Positions 35,790 to 44,421 of a DNA stretch of 64,000 nucleotides are shown piece by piece. A program made the position numbers and the translations under genes. The notes beneath the pieces are model-generated. The model worked only from the letters and a program-made list of their open reading frames with translations. It had not been told where the DNA came from and did not search any database. The DNA is from GCA-002708315 sp963676635 (GTDB taxonomy: Bacteria; Bacteroidota; Bacteroidia; Bacteroidales; F082). Position 1 is the first letter of the stretch. Each line of letters starts with the position of its first letter. The DNA is taken from contig OY781105.1 of the NCBI GenBank assembly GCA_963676635.1, forward strand, positions 1,302,001-1,366,000, written 5' to 3'.

Positions 35790-36756
35790 AGGAAAGGTAT
35801 CAGAATTCATACTTCATCACTACAGACATTTCAACTCAGCCACTGTAATTGATGCAGCAAAAGCATATGAAGAACAGCTTAATCAGGGCAACAAAATGAT
35901 GATTACACTTGCCGGAGCTATGAGTACAGCTGAGCTGGGTATTTCCCTTGCTGAAATGATTCGTCAGGATAAAGTACAGATTATTTCATGTACAGGAGCC
36001 AATCTTGAGGAAGACCTCATGAATCTTGTTGCCCACAATCACTATAAGAGAGTACCAGGCTATCGCAACCTCAGCGCAGAAGAAGAGTATCAGTTGCTCG
36101 AATCAGGATTAAACAGAGTTACCGACACATGTATTCCTGAAGAAGAAGCATTCAGAAGACTTCAGAAACATATTTTCGATATCTGGCATAATGCAGAAGA
36201 AAACGGCGAGCGCCATTTCCCACATGAATATATGTACAAACTCCTTCTTTCCGGTGTACTTGAGCAATATTACCAGATCGATCCTGCCAACAGCTGGATG
36301 CTGGCTGCTGCAGAAAAGAATCTGCCAATTATTGTTCCAGGATGGGAAGACTCAACAATGGGAAATATATTTGCCTCCTATTGTTTGAAAGGAGAGCTAA
36401 AACCATCAACTGTTAAATCAGGAATTGAATATATGATGTGGCTGGCAGACTGGTACACTGACAATAGTAAAGACAATGGAATAGGATTCTTCCAGATAGG
36501 AGGGGGTATTGCAGGAGACTTCCCCATTTGTGTTGTACCTATGCTATATCAGGATCTAGAGAGAACAGACACCCCATTCTGGAGTTATTTCTGTCAGATA
36601 TCTGATTCCACAACAAGTTATGGATCATACTCAGGAGCTGTTCCAAATGAAAAGATAACCTGGGGCAAGCTGGATATACATACTCCTAAGTATATTATTG
36701 AATCAGATGCAACAATTGTCGCGCCTTTGATTTTTGCGTATCTACTGGGTTGGTAG
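35779..36756 (+). CDS. Deoxyhypusine-synthase-like protein
   Basis: A 325-residue member of the deoxyhypusine synthase family. Conserved stretches are MITLAGAMSTAELGISLAEMIR, CTGANLEEDLMN, PIIVPGWEDSTMGN, and the active-site block SGAVPNEKITWGKL with the Lys that forms the enzyme-imine intermediate. Bacteria lack eIF5A, so the substrate must differ; bacterial relatives are thought to act as polyamine transferases such as homospermidine synthase. ATG 35779, inside the speB end, gives the natural start; an earlier in-frame ATG at 35704 lies deep in speB. As last gene of the operon it may use putrescine made by the two upstream enzymes. Confidence 0.9.
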   Translation: MENKGKVSEFILHHYRHFNSATVIDAAKAYEEQLNQGNKMMITLAGAMSTAELGISLAEMIRQDKVQIISCTGANLEEDLMNLVAHNHYKRVPGYRNLSAEEEYQLLESGLNRVTDTCIPEEEAFRRLQKHIFDIWHNAEENGERHFPHEYMYKLLLSGVLEQYYQIDPANSWMLAAAEKNLPIIVPGWEDSTMGNIFASYCLKGELKPSTVKSGIEYMMWLADWYTDNSKDNGIGFFQIGGGIAGDFPICVVPMLYQDLERTDTPFWSYFCQISDSTTSYGSYSGAVPNEKITWGKLDIHTPKYIIESDATIVAPLIFAYLLGW

Positions 36757-36831
36757 TACTTATCTGCATTCACTTAAAAATAAATATTAAATCTAATCCT
36801 GTATTGAATTTTTATTTTCCTGATAAAGCAA

Positions 36832-36839
36832 TACATTTG
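36832..36839 (+). promoter_or_regulatory. Probable -7 element for the YwqK-like gene
   Basis: TACATTTG fits TAnnTTTG, 16 bases before the ATG at 36856. A TTG at 36804 gives a 25-base spacer, which is long. Confidence 0.5.
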
Positions 36840-36855
36840 CAAAAAAACAGGAAAC

Positions 36856-37590
36856 ATGAAGTACAGATTAACACTTAGTATTACTGCCATATTTATTTTC
36901 GGTCAGCTTTTCTCACAGAATGACGAAATACATCCTGATGGTCCTTACAAAACCCAACAGGGAGGAATGTATGTTACAGGCTTCTATAAGAACAACCTTA
37001 AAACAGGTAACTGGGTTACATATTTTAGCTCAGGACAAATACACACAGTTGAAAATTATAAAGAAGGAAAGCTAGACGGTGTTTTTGTTAAAATTACAAA
37101 CAGAGGGTATATTTCTGAGCAGGCAGAATATAAAAATGACAGCCTCAACGGAGAAAAAGTACTATTTAGCATAGGAGGCAGAAAGGATATTGTTGAAAAC
37201 TACAAAAACGGAATGCTTGATGGCGAGCGAACAGTATTTTATGATCGCGGCGGAATTCAGGAAAGAAGTTATTACAAATATGGTGTAAAAGACAGTACCG
37301 CCAGATGGTATAACTCTAATGGAAAACTCATTGCCGAATATAATTATTCAAATGGCAGCTTTGAAGGCGTACAAAAAACTTTCTATACTAACGACTCACT
37401 CAGAAGCGAACAGCACTATGATAACGGTGTTCAAATAGATACATACAACGAATATTATGAAAACGGACAATTAAAACTGACCGGCTCTTATAAAGACGGC
37501 TTAAAATCAGGCAACTGGTATAGCTATAATGAAGATGGCAGTTTAATAGAAAAGCTTAAATACAAAAAAGGAGAGCTAAAAAGCAAGTAG
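36856..37590 (+). CDS. YwqK/MORN-repeat exported protein
   Basis: A 244-residue protein with a signal peptide (about 1-20, LFSQ) and around eight short beta-hairpin repeats of the type G.W..Y...G.......Y..G...G, for example 'TGNWVTYFSSGQIHTVENYKEGKLDGV' and SGNWYSYNEDGSLIEKLKYKKGEL. This is the MORN-like repeat seen in proteins labelled YwqK-family antitoxin. The export signal and the absence of a partner toxin make a toxin-antitoxin role unlikely. It probably works in the envelope; the role is unknown. The thioesterase follows after 3 bases. Confidence 0.85.
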   Translation: MKYRLTLSITAIFIFGQLFSQNDEIHPDGPYKTQQGGMYVTGFYKNNLKTGNWVTYFSSGQIHTVENYKEGKLDGVFVKITNRGYISEQAEYKNDSLNGEKVLFSIGGRKDIVENYKNGMLDGERTVFYDRGGIQERSYYKYGVKDSTARWYNSNGKLIAEYNYSNGSFEGVQKTFYTNDSLRSEQHYDNGVQIDTYNEYYENGQLKLTGSYKDGLKSGNWYSYNEDGSLIEKLKYKKGELKSK

Positions 37591-37593
37591 AAT

Positions 37594-38079
37594 ATGCAGA
37601 GAAAGATACTTAACCCCTATACAAAACTGGAGGGGTATAACTGTTTTGGTTGTTCACCTGATAACCATCATGGTTTACAAATGAAATTTATTGAAGAAGG
37701 TGATTATATTGTCAGCCATTGGTCTCCAAAAAATCATCTGCAAGGTTTTCATAACATCCTTCACGGAGGAGTACAAGCAACTCTTATTGATGAGATATCC
37801 TCATGGTTTGTTCAGATAAAATATAAAACAAGTGGCGTAACATCAAATCTTAAAGTCAGGTACTTGAAGCCTGTAGCCACTAACAAAGGAGATATCAGCT
37901 TGCGCGCAGAGTTAATATCAAAGCGCAGAAATCTTATAGATATCAAAGTTGAGCTCCGTGATGCAGACAACCAGCTATGTGCAGTAGGAGAAACAACATT
38001 TTTTTCCTTACCAGTGGAAAAAGCAAAACATGATTTGTTTTTCCCGGATTATGATGAATTCTTTGAAGAAAAGAAGTAG
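37594..38079 (+). CDS. PaaI-family hotdog thioesterase
   Basis: A 161-residue hotdog-fold acyl-CoA thioesterase. The helix-strand motif is HNILHGGVQATLIDEISSWF, followed by LKVRYLKPVATNKGDISLRAELI. An N-terminal 'GYNCFGCSPDNHHGLQMKF' block is typical of this subgroup. It starts 3 bases after the YwqK-like gene. Its TAG stop (38077-38079) is immediately followed by the stop of the convergent kamA-family gene, with no spacer. Confidence 0.9.
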   Translation: MQRKILNPYTKLEGYNCFGCSPDNHHGLQMKFIEEGDYIVSHWSPKNHLQGFHNILHGGVQATLIDEISSWFVQIKYKTSGVTSNLKVRYLKPVATNKGDISLRAELISKRRNLIDIKVELRDADNQLCAVGETTFFSLPVEKAKHDLFFPDYDEFFEEKK

Positions 38080-40263
38080 CTATATCTCTTCATAATTGGT
38101 AAGCTTCTCAGTAATCTTAAAGTCATATTCCGGATAACGATAAACAGGAACACGACCTTCTGTATCACTTGAAGAATAGCCCCAGATAGACAAATAGTCG
38201 TTTATATCTTCACCCATACTTTCCATCTGCTTTAAGTATTCACCGATGGTTTTAGACTCAACAATCACAACTTTTTCCATCTTGTTAATAACAGGACTAT
38301 GGGTTCTTTTATGATCATGGTCAAACTGAAGCACACGACGGCCATCACTGGTTATTCCAATAGTATTAAATCTCATACTCTTACCAACACCCGGCATATT
38401 GAGAACATTTCGGTCTGTAGCAATAAAAGGAATGTTATTCTCCTTTCTGATGTCTGACAATATCTTTTGCGTTTTCTCAATATTATTGTGCAAACCAGCC
38501 AGTTCATCATACATTTCAGGAGTTAATTTACCAATGATCTTTTCTTCAGTCTTTTCCTGCACAGAACGTTCATTGGTAGCAAAGTTCTGATAATTCTCAT
38601 TAAAACCTTTTACAGAAAAAGTATAATAAGAAACAACACCGATATCATTAAGAACTTTTCTCATTTTAATAGTATGCCCCCTTCTTGATGCAGCAGCAGT
38701 AAACACCAACTGGTTAGTGACCATCCATCCAGCTGCCAGTAATTTTGACACAGCATCTTTTAACTTAGGTGTTACCTCCATAGGTGATTCAACATGAATC
38801 TGAATAATAAACTGTTTAAAACCGATCTCTTTGGCACGCTTTTTAAACTCAGCCAGAACAGTAACAAATTCTTTTGTAATACGATGCGGTAAATATGCAG
38901 GTAATCTTGTACCAATTCTAACACGAACCATTTCAGCATACTTCTCACCATCAGGTCGTTTTTTATTAGCTTCTATCTTCCTTACAGCCATATTATATAC
39001 ACCATCAAGAATCTGCTCCATCTGCTTGGTTGTATTCATAAATGCATCACCACCAGTAATTAGAATCTCACGTAGTTGAGTATCATTCTCCCAGTATTCG
39101 AGTAACTTCTTCATTTTCTTATCCCAGCTCATCCTTGGAGCCAGCTTATCCAGATTAAAATTCAGATGTCCACTCTGAAAATCATACATTCTCTGGCATG
39201 ACACACATAACCCAGCACATGCACGTCCTCTGGTGTCAGGAATAAATATAGCAACCTCTGGATAACGACGATGAATGTTGTTATGAGCAGGAAGCAGCCA
39301 TCCCGCAGCGTTTGGCTTACCAGGCTCAACAATATCCTCTTTTTCCCATGCAACAATGTGTCCAAATTCCTCAACCAACTCACGACTGTGGAATACATAA
39401 TCACGCAAAGTGCGGTCAATACCAATCTTGCCAGGAGTTATAGTAACATCAATAAGTGACAAATAATAAGGGTTAACAAAAAATGGTATACCCCTTTTAT
39501 AAGCTGCACGTAACACTTTCATACGTGTTGGGCGTAAGGAATAATCAAGCATCTCATTTAACAACTCAGGATCTCTTACAGCAAACCGAAGATGAAACCT
39601 GTAGTCTTCCCACCATTTCAATGCGATCTTGTATCTTTCTTCATCCGATAAACCCTCTTCAAAATAAAAACGCCTGCTTACTTCTTTACCTGAACTAATT
39701 CTCTCGACAATAATCTTTAGTATTCTCTCCTTATTCTTTTTTCTCTTTTCAATTACTTTCTCAGATAGCCCGGAAGGGTATTTGGACATCCATGAACGCA
39801 CCTTATGTTCAGAAGGCTCTTTCTGCTTCAGCTTACCATTTATCTGGCGAAATAAATACAACATATCAAGAAAGAAATCCTTTTTTGAGTATCCTTTCCC
39901 TAAAACAATTGCATTATACAAATGTCTGATAGGTTGATTTACAAATATTTTATTATTTCTGTTTGGATCTGAAAATGATGATCCCTCATACTTAATATAA
40001 TTTAGTAGGCGTATAATACCAGCCTCTTTCCATCCTGTTTTGTTTACGTTTTCTGCCTTTTCACTAAGATAAGCCTGCATAGCGGTTTCATTTCCTCTCA
40101 GCTCATTTAGCAGTTTATCTTTTAATTTACTTATTACTTCCTCAAATGACTCGGCATTTGTGAATATTTTTGCATACTCTGGGTTCTCATCCGTTATCTT
40201 CTTTACAATTGTTAATGACCTAACTGTCAAATCCTGTTTTTCCGGTATGTTAAAAGTATTCAT
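38080..40263 (-). CDS. KamA-family radical SAM protein, long form
   Basis: A 727-residue relative of lysine 2,3-aminomutase. The radical SAM cysteines are Cys349, Cys353 and Cys356 (CAGLCVSC), with LITGGDAFMNT downstream. A likely PLP lysine is Lys628 in NMPGVGKS, where KamA has PGGGGK. Classical KamA is about 420-470 residues; here an extra N-terminal region of roughly 220-250 residues (charged, helical) comes first. Members of this long type are widespread in Bacteroidota as uncharacterised proteins. Substrates could be lysine, a lysyl residue or another amino acid. The gene has its own promoter and a leader of roughly 180 bases. Confidence 0.88.
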   Translation of the reverse strand: MNTFNIPEKQDLTVRSLTIVKKITDENPEYAKIFTNAESFEEVISKLKDKLLNELRGNETAMQAYLSEKAENVNKTGWKEAGIIRLLNYIKYEGSSFSDPNRNNKIFVNQPIRHLYNAIVLGKGYSKKDFFLDMLYLFRQINGKLKQKEPSEHKVRSWMSKYPSGLSEKVIEKRKKNKERILKIIVERISSGKEVSRRFYFEEGLSDEERYKIALKWWEDYRFHLRFAVRDPELLNEMLDYSLRPTRMKVLRAAYKRGIPFFVNPYYLSLIDVTITPGKIGIDRTLRDYVFHSRELVEEFGHIVAWEKEDIVEPGKPNAAGWLLPAHNNIHRRYPEVAIFIPDTRGRACAGLCVSCQRMYDFQSGHLNFNLDKLAPRMSWDKKMKKLLEYWENDTQLREILITGGDAFMNTTKQMEQILDGVYNMAVRKIEANKKRPDGEKYAEMVRVRIGTRLPAYLPHRITKEFVTVLAEFKKRAKEIGFKQFIIQIHVESPMEVTPKLKDAVSKLLAAGWMVTNQLVFTAAASRRGHTIKMRKVLNDIGVVSYYTFSVKGFNENYQNFATNERSVQEKTEEKIIGKLTPEMYDELAGLHNNIEKTQKILSDIRKENNIPFIATDRNVLNMPGVGKSMRFNTIGITSDGRRVLQFDHDHKRTHSPVINKMEKVVIVESKTIGEYLKQMESMGEDINDYLSIWGYSSSDTEGRVPVYRYPEYDFKITEKLTNYEEI

Positions 40264-40451
40264 TTAATATGTTTGTCTTATCTAATTATTACAATGAACT
40301 CAGAAACTTTCATAAATTCCTCATTCGATAACAAATACACTATTTTGTAGCATTATGCAAATTACTTTGCGATTCAAAATGAATCAACACAAGAAAAGCA
40401 CACTACAAAAAAAAATACGAATTGAGTCTTATGCAGTATCTCCTTATTTTG

Positions 40452-40482
40452 CAAAAGTACTTGAAAAATAACAAATAATCAA
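40452..40482 (-). promoter_or_regulatory. Bacteroidota promoter for the KamA-family gene
   Basis: On the minus strand, TTG (40482-40480), a 20-base spacer, then TACTTTTG (40459-40452). It implies a 5' leader of about 180 bases before the start at 40263. Confidence 0.65.
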
Positions 40483-40671
40483 GACTTCATATGTAATTAC
40501 AATACATACATGATAAAATAGCATTAAACATAGCACTACACATCTGGTAACCAAACTTCTTCAAATACACAATCCAAAAAGATAAAGAAAATGACCAATA
40601 AATTTAAGATTAATTAACACTGAGTAAAATATGTAATTCACGATCAGATGTAAATAAGTAGATATTTTACA

Positions 40672-40679
40672 TATTTTTG
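40672..40679 (+). promoter_or_regulatory. -7 element for the osmC gene
   Basis: TATTTTTG fits TAnnTTTG, 20 bases before the ATG at 40700. No clear -33. Confidence 0.5.
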
Positions 40680-40699
40680 CATAAAAGAAAATTAAAACT

Positions 40700-41116
40700 A
40701 TGAGTACAAAAACTAATGTAACCTGGACCGGTGATATGGCATTTGAAGCCGAGATAAACGACTTTAAAATAAAACTTGACGCAGATGAGCATGTAGGTGG
40801 CAAGAACACAGGCCCAAGGCCAAAACCTCTATTACTTGTATCCTTAGCCGGATGTACAGGCATGGATGTTATTTCAATACTAAAGAAGATGAGAGTTGAA
40901 CCAGAGTACTTCAATGTTGAAGTTGATGGTGAATTAACTGATGAGCATCCAAAGTATTTCAATAAGATACATATTAAATATATATTCAGAGGAGACAACT
41001 TACCACTTGCTAAGTTAGAGAAAGCAGTATCTCTATCTCAAGACAGATATTGCGGTGTTAGTGAGATGCTGAAAAAATCAGCTGCTATAACACATGATAT
41101 TATTATTGAAGAATAG
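40700..41116 (+). CDS. OsmC family peroxiredoxin-like protein
   Basis: A 138-residue OsmC/Ohr-fold protein that would reduce organic hydroperoxides or handle persulfides. The first active cysteine is in LLVSLAGCTGMDVISILKKM. The second is in LSQDRYCGVSEMLKKSA, the spacing expected for the thiol pair. YeiQ/YhfA-type OsmC members show the same 'GRK/PKPLLLVSLAGC' start. It stands alone with a -7 element just upstream. Confidence 0.92.
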   Translation: MSTKTNVTWTGDMAFEAEINDFKIKLDADEHVGGKNTGPRPKPLLLVSLAGCTGMDVISILKKMRVEPEYFNVEVDGELTDEHPKYFNKIHIKYIFRGDNLPLAKLEKAVSLSQDRYCGVSEMLKKSAAITHDIIIEE

Positions 41117-41204
41117 AATGTAGCAGAGCAGGAAGAGATATTTATTGTAAATACATCTCACGAAAAAAGTCAGGGAAATATTTTTAAATTCTTTACAAAA
41201 AAAG

Positions 41205-41234
41205 TTTGTGATAAAGAAAATTTTTCTACTTTTG
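41205..41234 (+). promoter_or_regulatory. Strong Bacteroidota promoter for rpmH
   Basis: TTTG at 41205-41208, an 18-base spacer, then TACTTTTG at 41227-41234. The ATG is 27 bases downstream. Confidence 0.8.
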
Positions 41235-41260
41235 CACTCCCGTAAGAAAATTATAAGGCA

Positions 41261-41413
41261 ATGACAAAAAGAACATTTCAACCATCGGTAAGAAAGAGAA
41301 AAAATAAGCACGGATTCCGTGAGAGAATGTCATCGGTAAATGGTCGTAAAGTGCTAAAAAGAAGAAGATCAAAAGGCAGAAAAAAACTTACTGTATCTGA
41401 CGAACGTCGTTAG
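41261..41413 (+). CDS. rpmH: 50S ribosomal protein L34
   Basis: A 50-residue, very basic protein: MTKRTFQPSVRKRKNKHGFR, then RMSSVNGRKVLKRRRSKGRKKL, the standard L34 sequence. It has a near-consensus promoter and a strong terminator 31 bases after the stop, so it is a single-gene transcript. The dnaA-rnpA neighbourhood that flanks rpmH in many bacteria is absent. Confidence 0.97.
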   Translation: MTKRTFQPSVRKRKNKHGFRERMSSVNGRKVLKRRRSKGRKKLTVSDERR

Positions 41414-41443
41414 TAAGCAAGCCTTTGCTAAAAACATAATTGT

Positions 41444-41473
41444 GGGAGGTATATGTTATATGCCTCCCTTTTT
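41444..41473 (+). terminator. Rho-independent terminator after rpmH
   Basis: An 11-bp stem (41444-41454 with 41458-41468, one G-U pair, GTT loop) followed by five T. Confidence 0.9.
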
Positions 41474-41587
41474 AGTTTGTTCTTCTTTCCTTATTAACCT
41501 TCATTTCTCCATTTTACTTAACACACCTGCGTTAATGAAATTTAACATCTTTTATAGTATTTCTACCCTTCATTCCTCAAAAAATAA

Positions 41588-41595
41588 TAAATTCG
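41588..41595 (+). promoter_or_regulatory. Possible -7 element for the DUF4834-yfhO operon
   Basis: TAAATTCG, one mismatch to TAnnTTTG, 22 bases before the ATG at 41618. Confidence 0.35.
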
Positions 41596-41617
41596 CACTG
41601 CATAAATAATGTGCTAA

Positions 41618-41878
41618 ATGGAATCTTTTCTGACATTTATATTAATATTACTTATTGTTTTTTACCTGTTAAGACTGGCTTTACGATATATTGTACCATG
41701 GATGATAACCAGATTTGTAAAGAAGCAACAAGACAAATTCAACAATCAGTCGGGATTTTCAGGTAACAATTACGATGAAAGCAAAAAAGGTAAAGTTAAA
41801 ATTAAAAAAAACAAAACAAAAAACACCAAAGACGATGGCGACTTTGGAGAATACGTTGATTTTGAAGAAATAGAATAA
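41618..41878 (+). CDS. DUF4834 family small membrane protein
   Basis: An 86-residue protein with one N-terminal transmembrane helix (FLTFILILLIVFYLLRLAL), then RYIVPWMITRFVKKQQ and a Lys-rich, acidic-ended cytosolic tail. It matches DUF4834, a family found in Bacteroidota next to yfhO-type genes, as here (9-base gap). Function unknown; the context suggests a partner of the membrane glycosyltransferase-like protein. Confidence 0.85.
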   Translation: MESFLTFILILLIVFYLLRLALRYIVPWMITRFVKKQQDKFNNQSGFSGNNYDESKKGKVKIKKNKTKNTKDDGDFGEYVDFEEIE

Positions 41879-41887
41879 AACGCTGAC

Positions 41888-44419
41888 ATGATGGAAAATC
41901 AAAAAAAATCCACTATCTGGAGCAATAACATAACAGCTTATATTATTGCCGTATTAGTATTTTTAGCGATAACAATCGCCTATTTTTCTCCTGTCCTCGA
42001 AGGCAAGAAGCTTGACCAGCATGATATTAGCATGCACAAGGGCATGTCAAAAGAAATTGTTGATCATCGTGAATCAACCGGAGAAGAGGCTCTGTGGACA
42101 AACTCCATGTTTGGCGGCATGCCAGCCTGGCAAATATCAGTTGTTTACAAAGGTAACTTAATGACATATGTTGACAAGGTCATCACATTAGGACTCCCCA
42201 CTCCTCTTAATTTCGTATTTCTTTACTTTTTAGGGTTCTTTATATTGTTACTGGTTCTAAAAACTGATAAATGGGTAGCTCTAATCGGAGCTATTGCATT
42301 TGCATTGTCATCATACTTTTTTATTATTCTGGGAGCAGGACACACATCAAAAGCACATGCCATTGGTTATATGGCACTTGTTCTTGCAGGGATAATACTT
42401 ACATTCAGGGGAAAATACTGGCAGGGTGGATTACTTACTGCTGTAGCATTGTCGTTGGAAATTAAATCGGGTCATCTTCAGATAACTTATTACCTCCTTA
42501 TTATTGTAGTTATTTATGGCATTTATCAACTAATTGAAACAATAAAAAACAACAACTACGCTCATTTCCTTAAAGCATCAGGGTTACTAATTGTAGCGGC
42601 TTTACTTGCGATTTTAACACACTCAACAAATCTGTGGGCTACTTACGACTATGGCAAAGATTCCATGAGAGGAAAGCCAGAACTCACAAATGAAGCAGAG
42701 AATAAATCAGGAGGTTTGGATCGTAGTTATATAACCGACTGGAGTTATGGTATAGGCGAAACATGGTCATTAATGATTCCTTATGTAAAAGGTAAAGCAT
42801 CAGGAGTGCTTGGTAATGTTGATGAGCTTAAGCATGCCGATCCTGCATATAGAAAAGTATTAGCACAACAAACAAATGCATACTGGGGTGATCAACCCGG
42901 CACATCAGGTTCAGTATACGTGGGTATTATTGTAGTATTTCTGTTTATTTTAGGATTATTCATTGTCGATAACCGGTTGAAGTGGGCACTTCTGGCTGCA
43001 ACAGTATTATCTATATTGTTAGCATGGGGGAAAAACTTTATGCCTTTCACAGATTTTTTTATCGACTATATTCCAGGATATAATAAATTCAGAGCTGTTT
43101 CAATGACCCTGGCTATTGCAGAACTTACAATACCTGTTCTTGCATTTATGGCTCTTAACAAAGTTCTTACGGAGCGGAAAACTCTTAATTCAAAAATTAA
43201 AGCATTCTATTATGCCTCTGGTATAACCGTTGGCGTACTTATTTTGTTTTATATAACACCAAATACTTTTTTTAACTTTTTAAACGCTGGTGAAAAACTT
43301 CAGTTTTCACAACTACGTCAAAGTAATGATCCCTCTCAAGTAGATGTCTATGTGAGTAGTCTTGAAAATGTACGTATTGCAATATTTAAAACTGATACAT
43401 TAAGAAGTTTATTTTTTTTAATAGCTTCTATTGTCTTGATTTACTTCTTTATTAAAGGAAAACTTAAAGCTGCATGGTTTCTGACAGGAATTGGGTTATT
43501 AATTTTAGTTGATATGTTTTCAGTTGACAAGAGATACATAAACAATGACAACTTTGTAAGATCATCAAAATTTGAGCAACCATTTACAGCAAGTACTGCC
43601 GATAATTACATTCTTAAAGATCATGATCCGGATTTCAGAGTACTGGACATCTCTAAAAGCACTTTTAATGATGCTAGCTGCTCTTATTTTCATAAAAGTA
43701 TTGGAGGTTATCATGGTGCAAAACTTCAAAGGTATCAGGATATAATTGAACATCAAATACAACCGGAAATACAGGAAATGGTCAGCGGACTGCAATCGGG
43801 TGTAACCATGGATAAGATTAACTCAATATTTAAAAATCTGCAGGTTTTAAACATGCTAAACACAAAATATGTTATTTATAGTCCGGATGCAATGCCGATT
43901 ATCAATCCAATGGCATATGGGAATGCATGGTTTGTTAATAATTATGAACTTGTAAAATCAGCGGATGAAGAAATAGATGCTATTAATGACTATGATCTTA
44001 ATAGCACAGCTATAATAGACAACAAATTTGCAGATCAATTGAAAGATTTTCATCCTGATAAAGATTCAACAGCCACAATATCTCTCATAAGCTATGAACC
44101 TAATAATCTAATTTATAAATACAATTCAACCATTCCACAGCTTGTAGTATTCTCAGAGATTTATTATAATAAAGGATGGGAGGCTACAATCGATGGTAAG
44201 CCCACTGAACATCTGAGAGCGGATTATATATTAAGAAGCATGAAAGTGCCGGCAGGAAACCATACAATTGAATTTTCATTTGAGCCGAAGATATTTATCA
44301 TTGGTGAACGTATTTCTTTCATTGCATCCCTGCTGCTGATTATTCTTATAATAGGCACGCTAATTTATGGAATAAAACAATGCAGATTATCAGGTAAACA
44401 GGAAGAAAAAAAATCATAA
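41888..44419 (+). CDS. YfhO family membrane protein, GT-C-like
   Basis: An 843-residue multi-spanning protein of the YfhO family. Transmembrane helices cover about residues 15-560. The motif WTNSMFGGMPAWQISVVYKGN follows the first helix, and the region 'LSSYFFIILGAGHTSKAHAIGYM' is family-typical. A soluble domain (about 560-800) contains YYNKGWEATIDGKPTEHLRADYILRSMKVPAG, the YfhO signature near the C-terminus, and a last helix. YfhO proteins are GT-C-like; in Gram-positive bacteria they glycosylate lipoteichoic acids from lipid-linked sugars. ATG 41888 is followed by a second ATG at 41891. It is followed after 2 bases by a glycosyltransferase. Confidence 0.92.
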   Translation: MMENQKKSTIWSNNITAYIIAVLVFLAITIAYFSPVLEGKKLDQHDISMHKGMSKEIVDHRESTGEEALWTNSMFGGMPAWQISVVYKGNLMTYVDKVITLGLPTPLNFVFLYFLGFFILLLVLKTDKWVALIGAIAFALSSYFFIILGAGHTSKAHAIGYMALVLAGIILTFRGKYWQGGLLTAVALSLEIKSGHLQITYYLLIIVVIYGIYQLIETIKNNNYAHFLKASGLLIVAALLAILTHSTNLWATYDYGKDSMRGKPELTNEAENKSGGLDRSYITDWSYGIGETWSLMIPYVKGKASGVLGNVDELKHADPAYRKVLAQQTNAYWGDQPGTSGSVYVGIIVVFLFILGLFIVDNRLKWALLAATVLSILLAWGKNFMPFTDFFIDYIPGYNKFRAVSMTLAIAELTIPVLAFMALNKVLTERKTLNSKIKAFYYASGITVGVLILFYITPNTFFNFLNAGEKLQFSQLRQSNDPSQVDVYVSSLENVRIAIFKTDTLRSLFFLIASIVLIYFFIKGKLKAAWFLTGIGLLILVDMFSVDKRYINNDNFVRSSKFEQPFTASTADNYILKDHDPDFRVLDISKSTFNDASCSYFHKSIGGYHGAKLQRYQDIIEHQIQPEIQEMVSGLQSGVTMDKINSIFKNLQVLNMLNTKYVIYSPDAMPIINPMAYGNAWFVNNYELVKSADEEIDAINDYDLNSTAIIDNKFADQLKDFHPDKDSTATISLISYEPNNLIYKYNSTIPQLVVFSEIYYNKGWEATIDGKPTEHLRADYILRSMKVPAGNHTIEFSFEPKIFIIGERISFIASLLLIILIIGTLIYGIKQCRLSGKQEEKKS

Positions 44420-44421
44420 AA

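Larger units (their letters stand above)
40264..40699. other. Divergent intergenic region between kamA-like and osmC genes
   Basis: AT-rich 436-base gap holding the kamA-like promoter and leader (minus strand) and the osmC -7 element. A 30-codon frame at 40379-40471 on the plus strand has no recognisable features. I see no further structure. Confidence 0.6.

Noticed and set aside
36856..37590. Toxin-antitoxin role for the YwqK-like protein
   Set aside because: It has a signal peptide and its neighbour is a thioesterase; no toxin-like partner is present.
40379..40471. 30-codon plus-strand frame between kamA-like and osmC genes
   Set aside because: Short, Lys-rich as expected from AT-rich DNA, and lies over the antisense kamA leader; not supportable without expression data.
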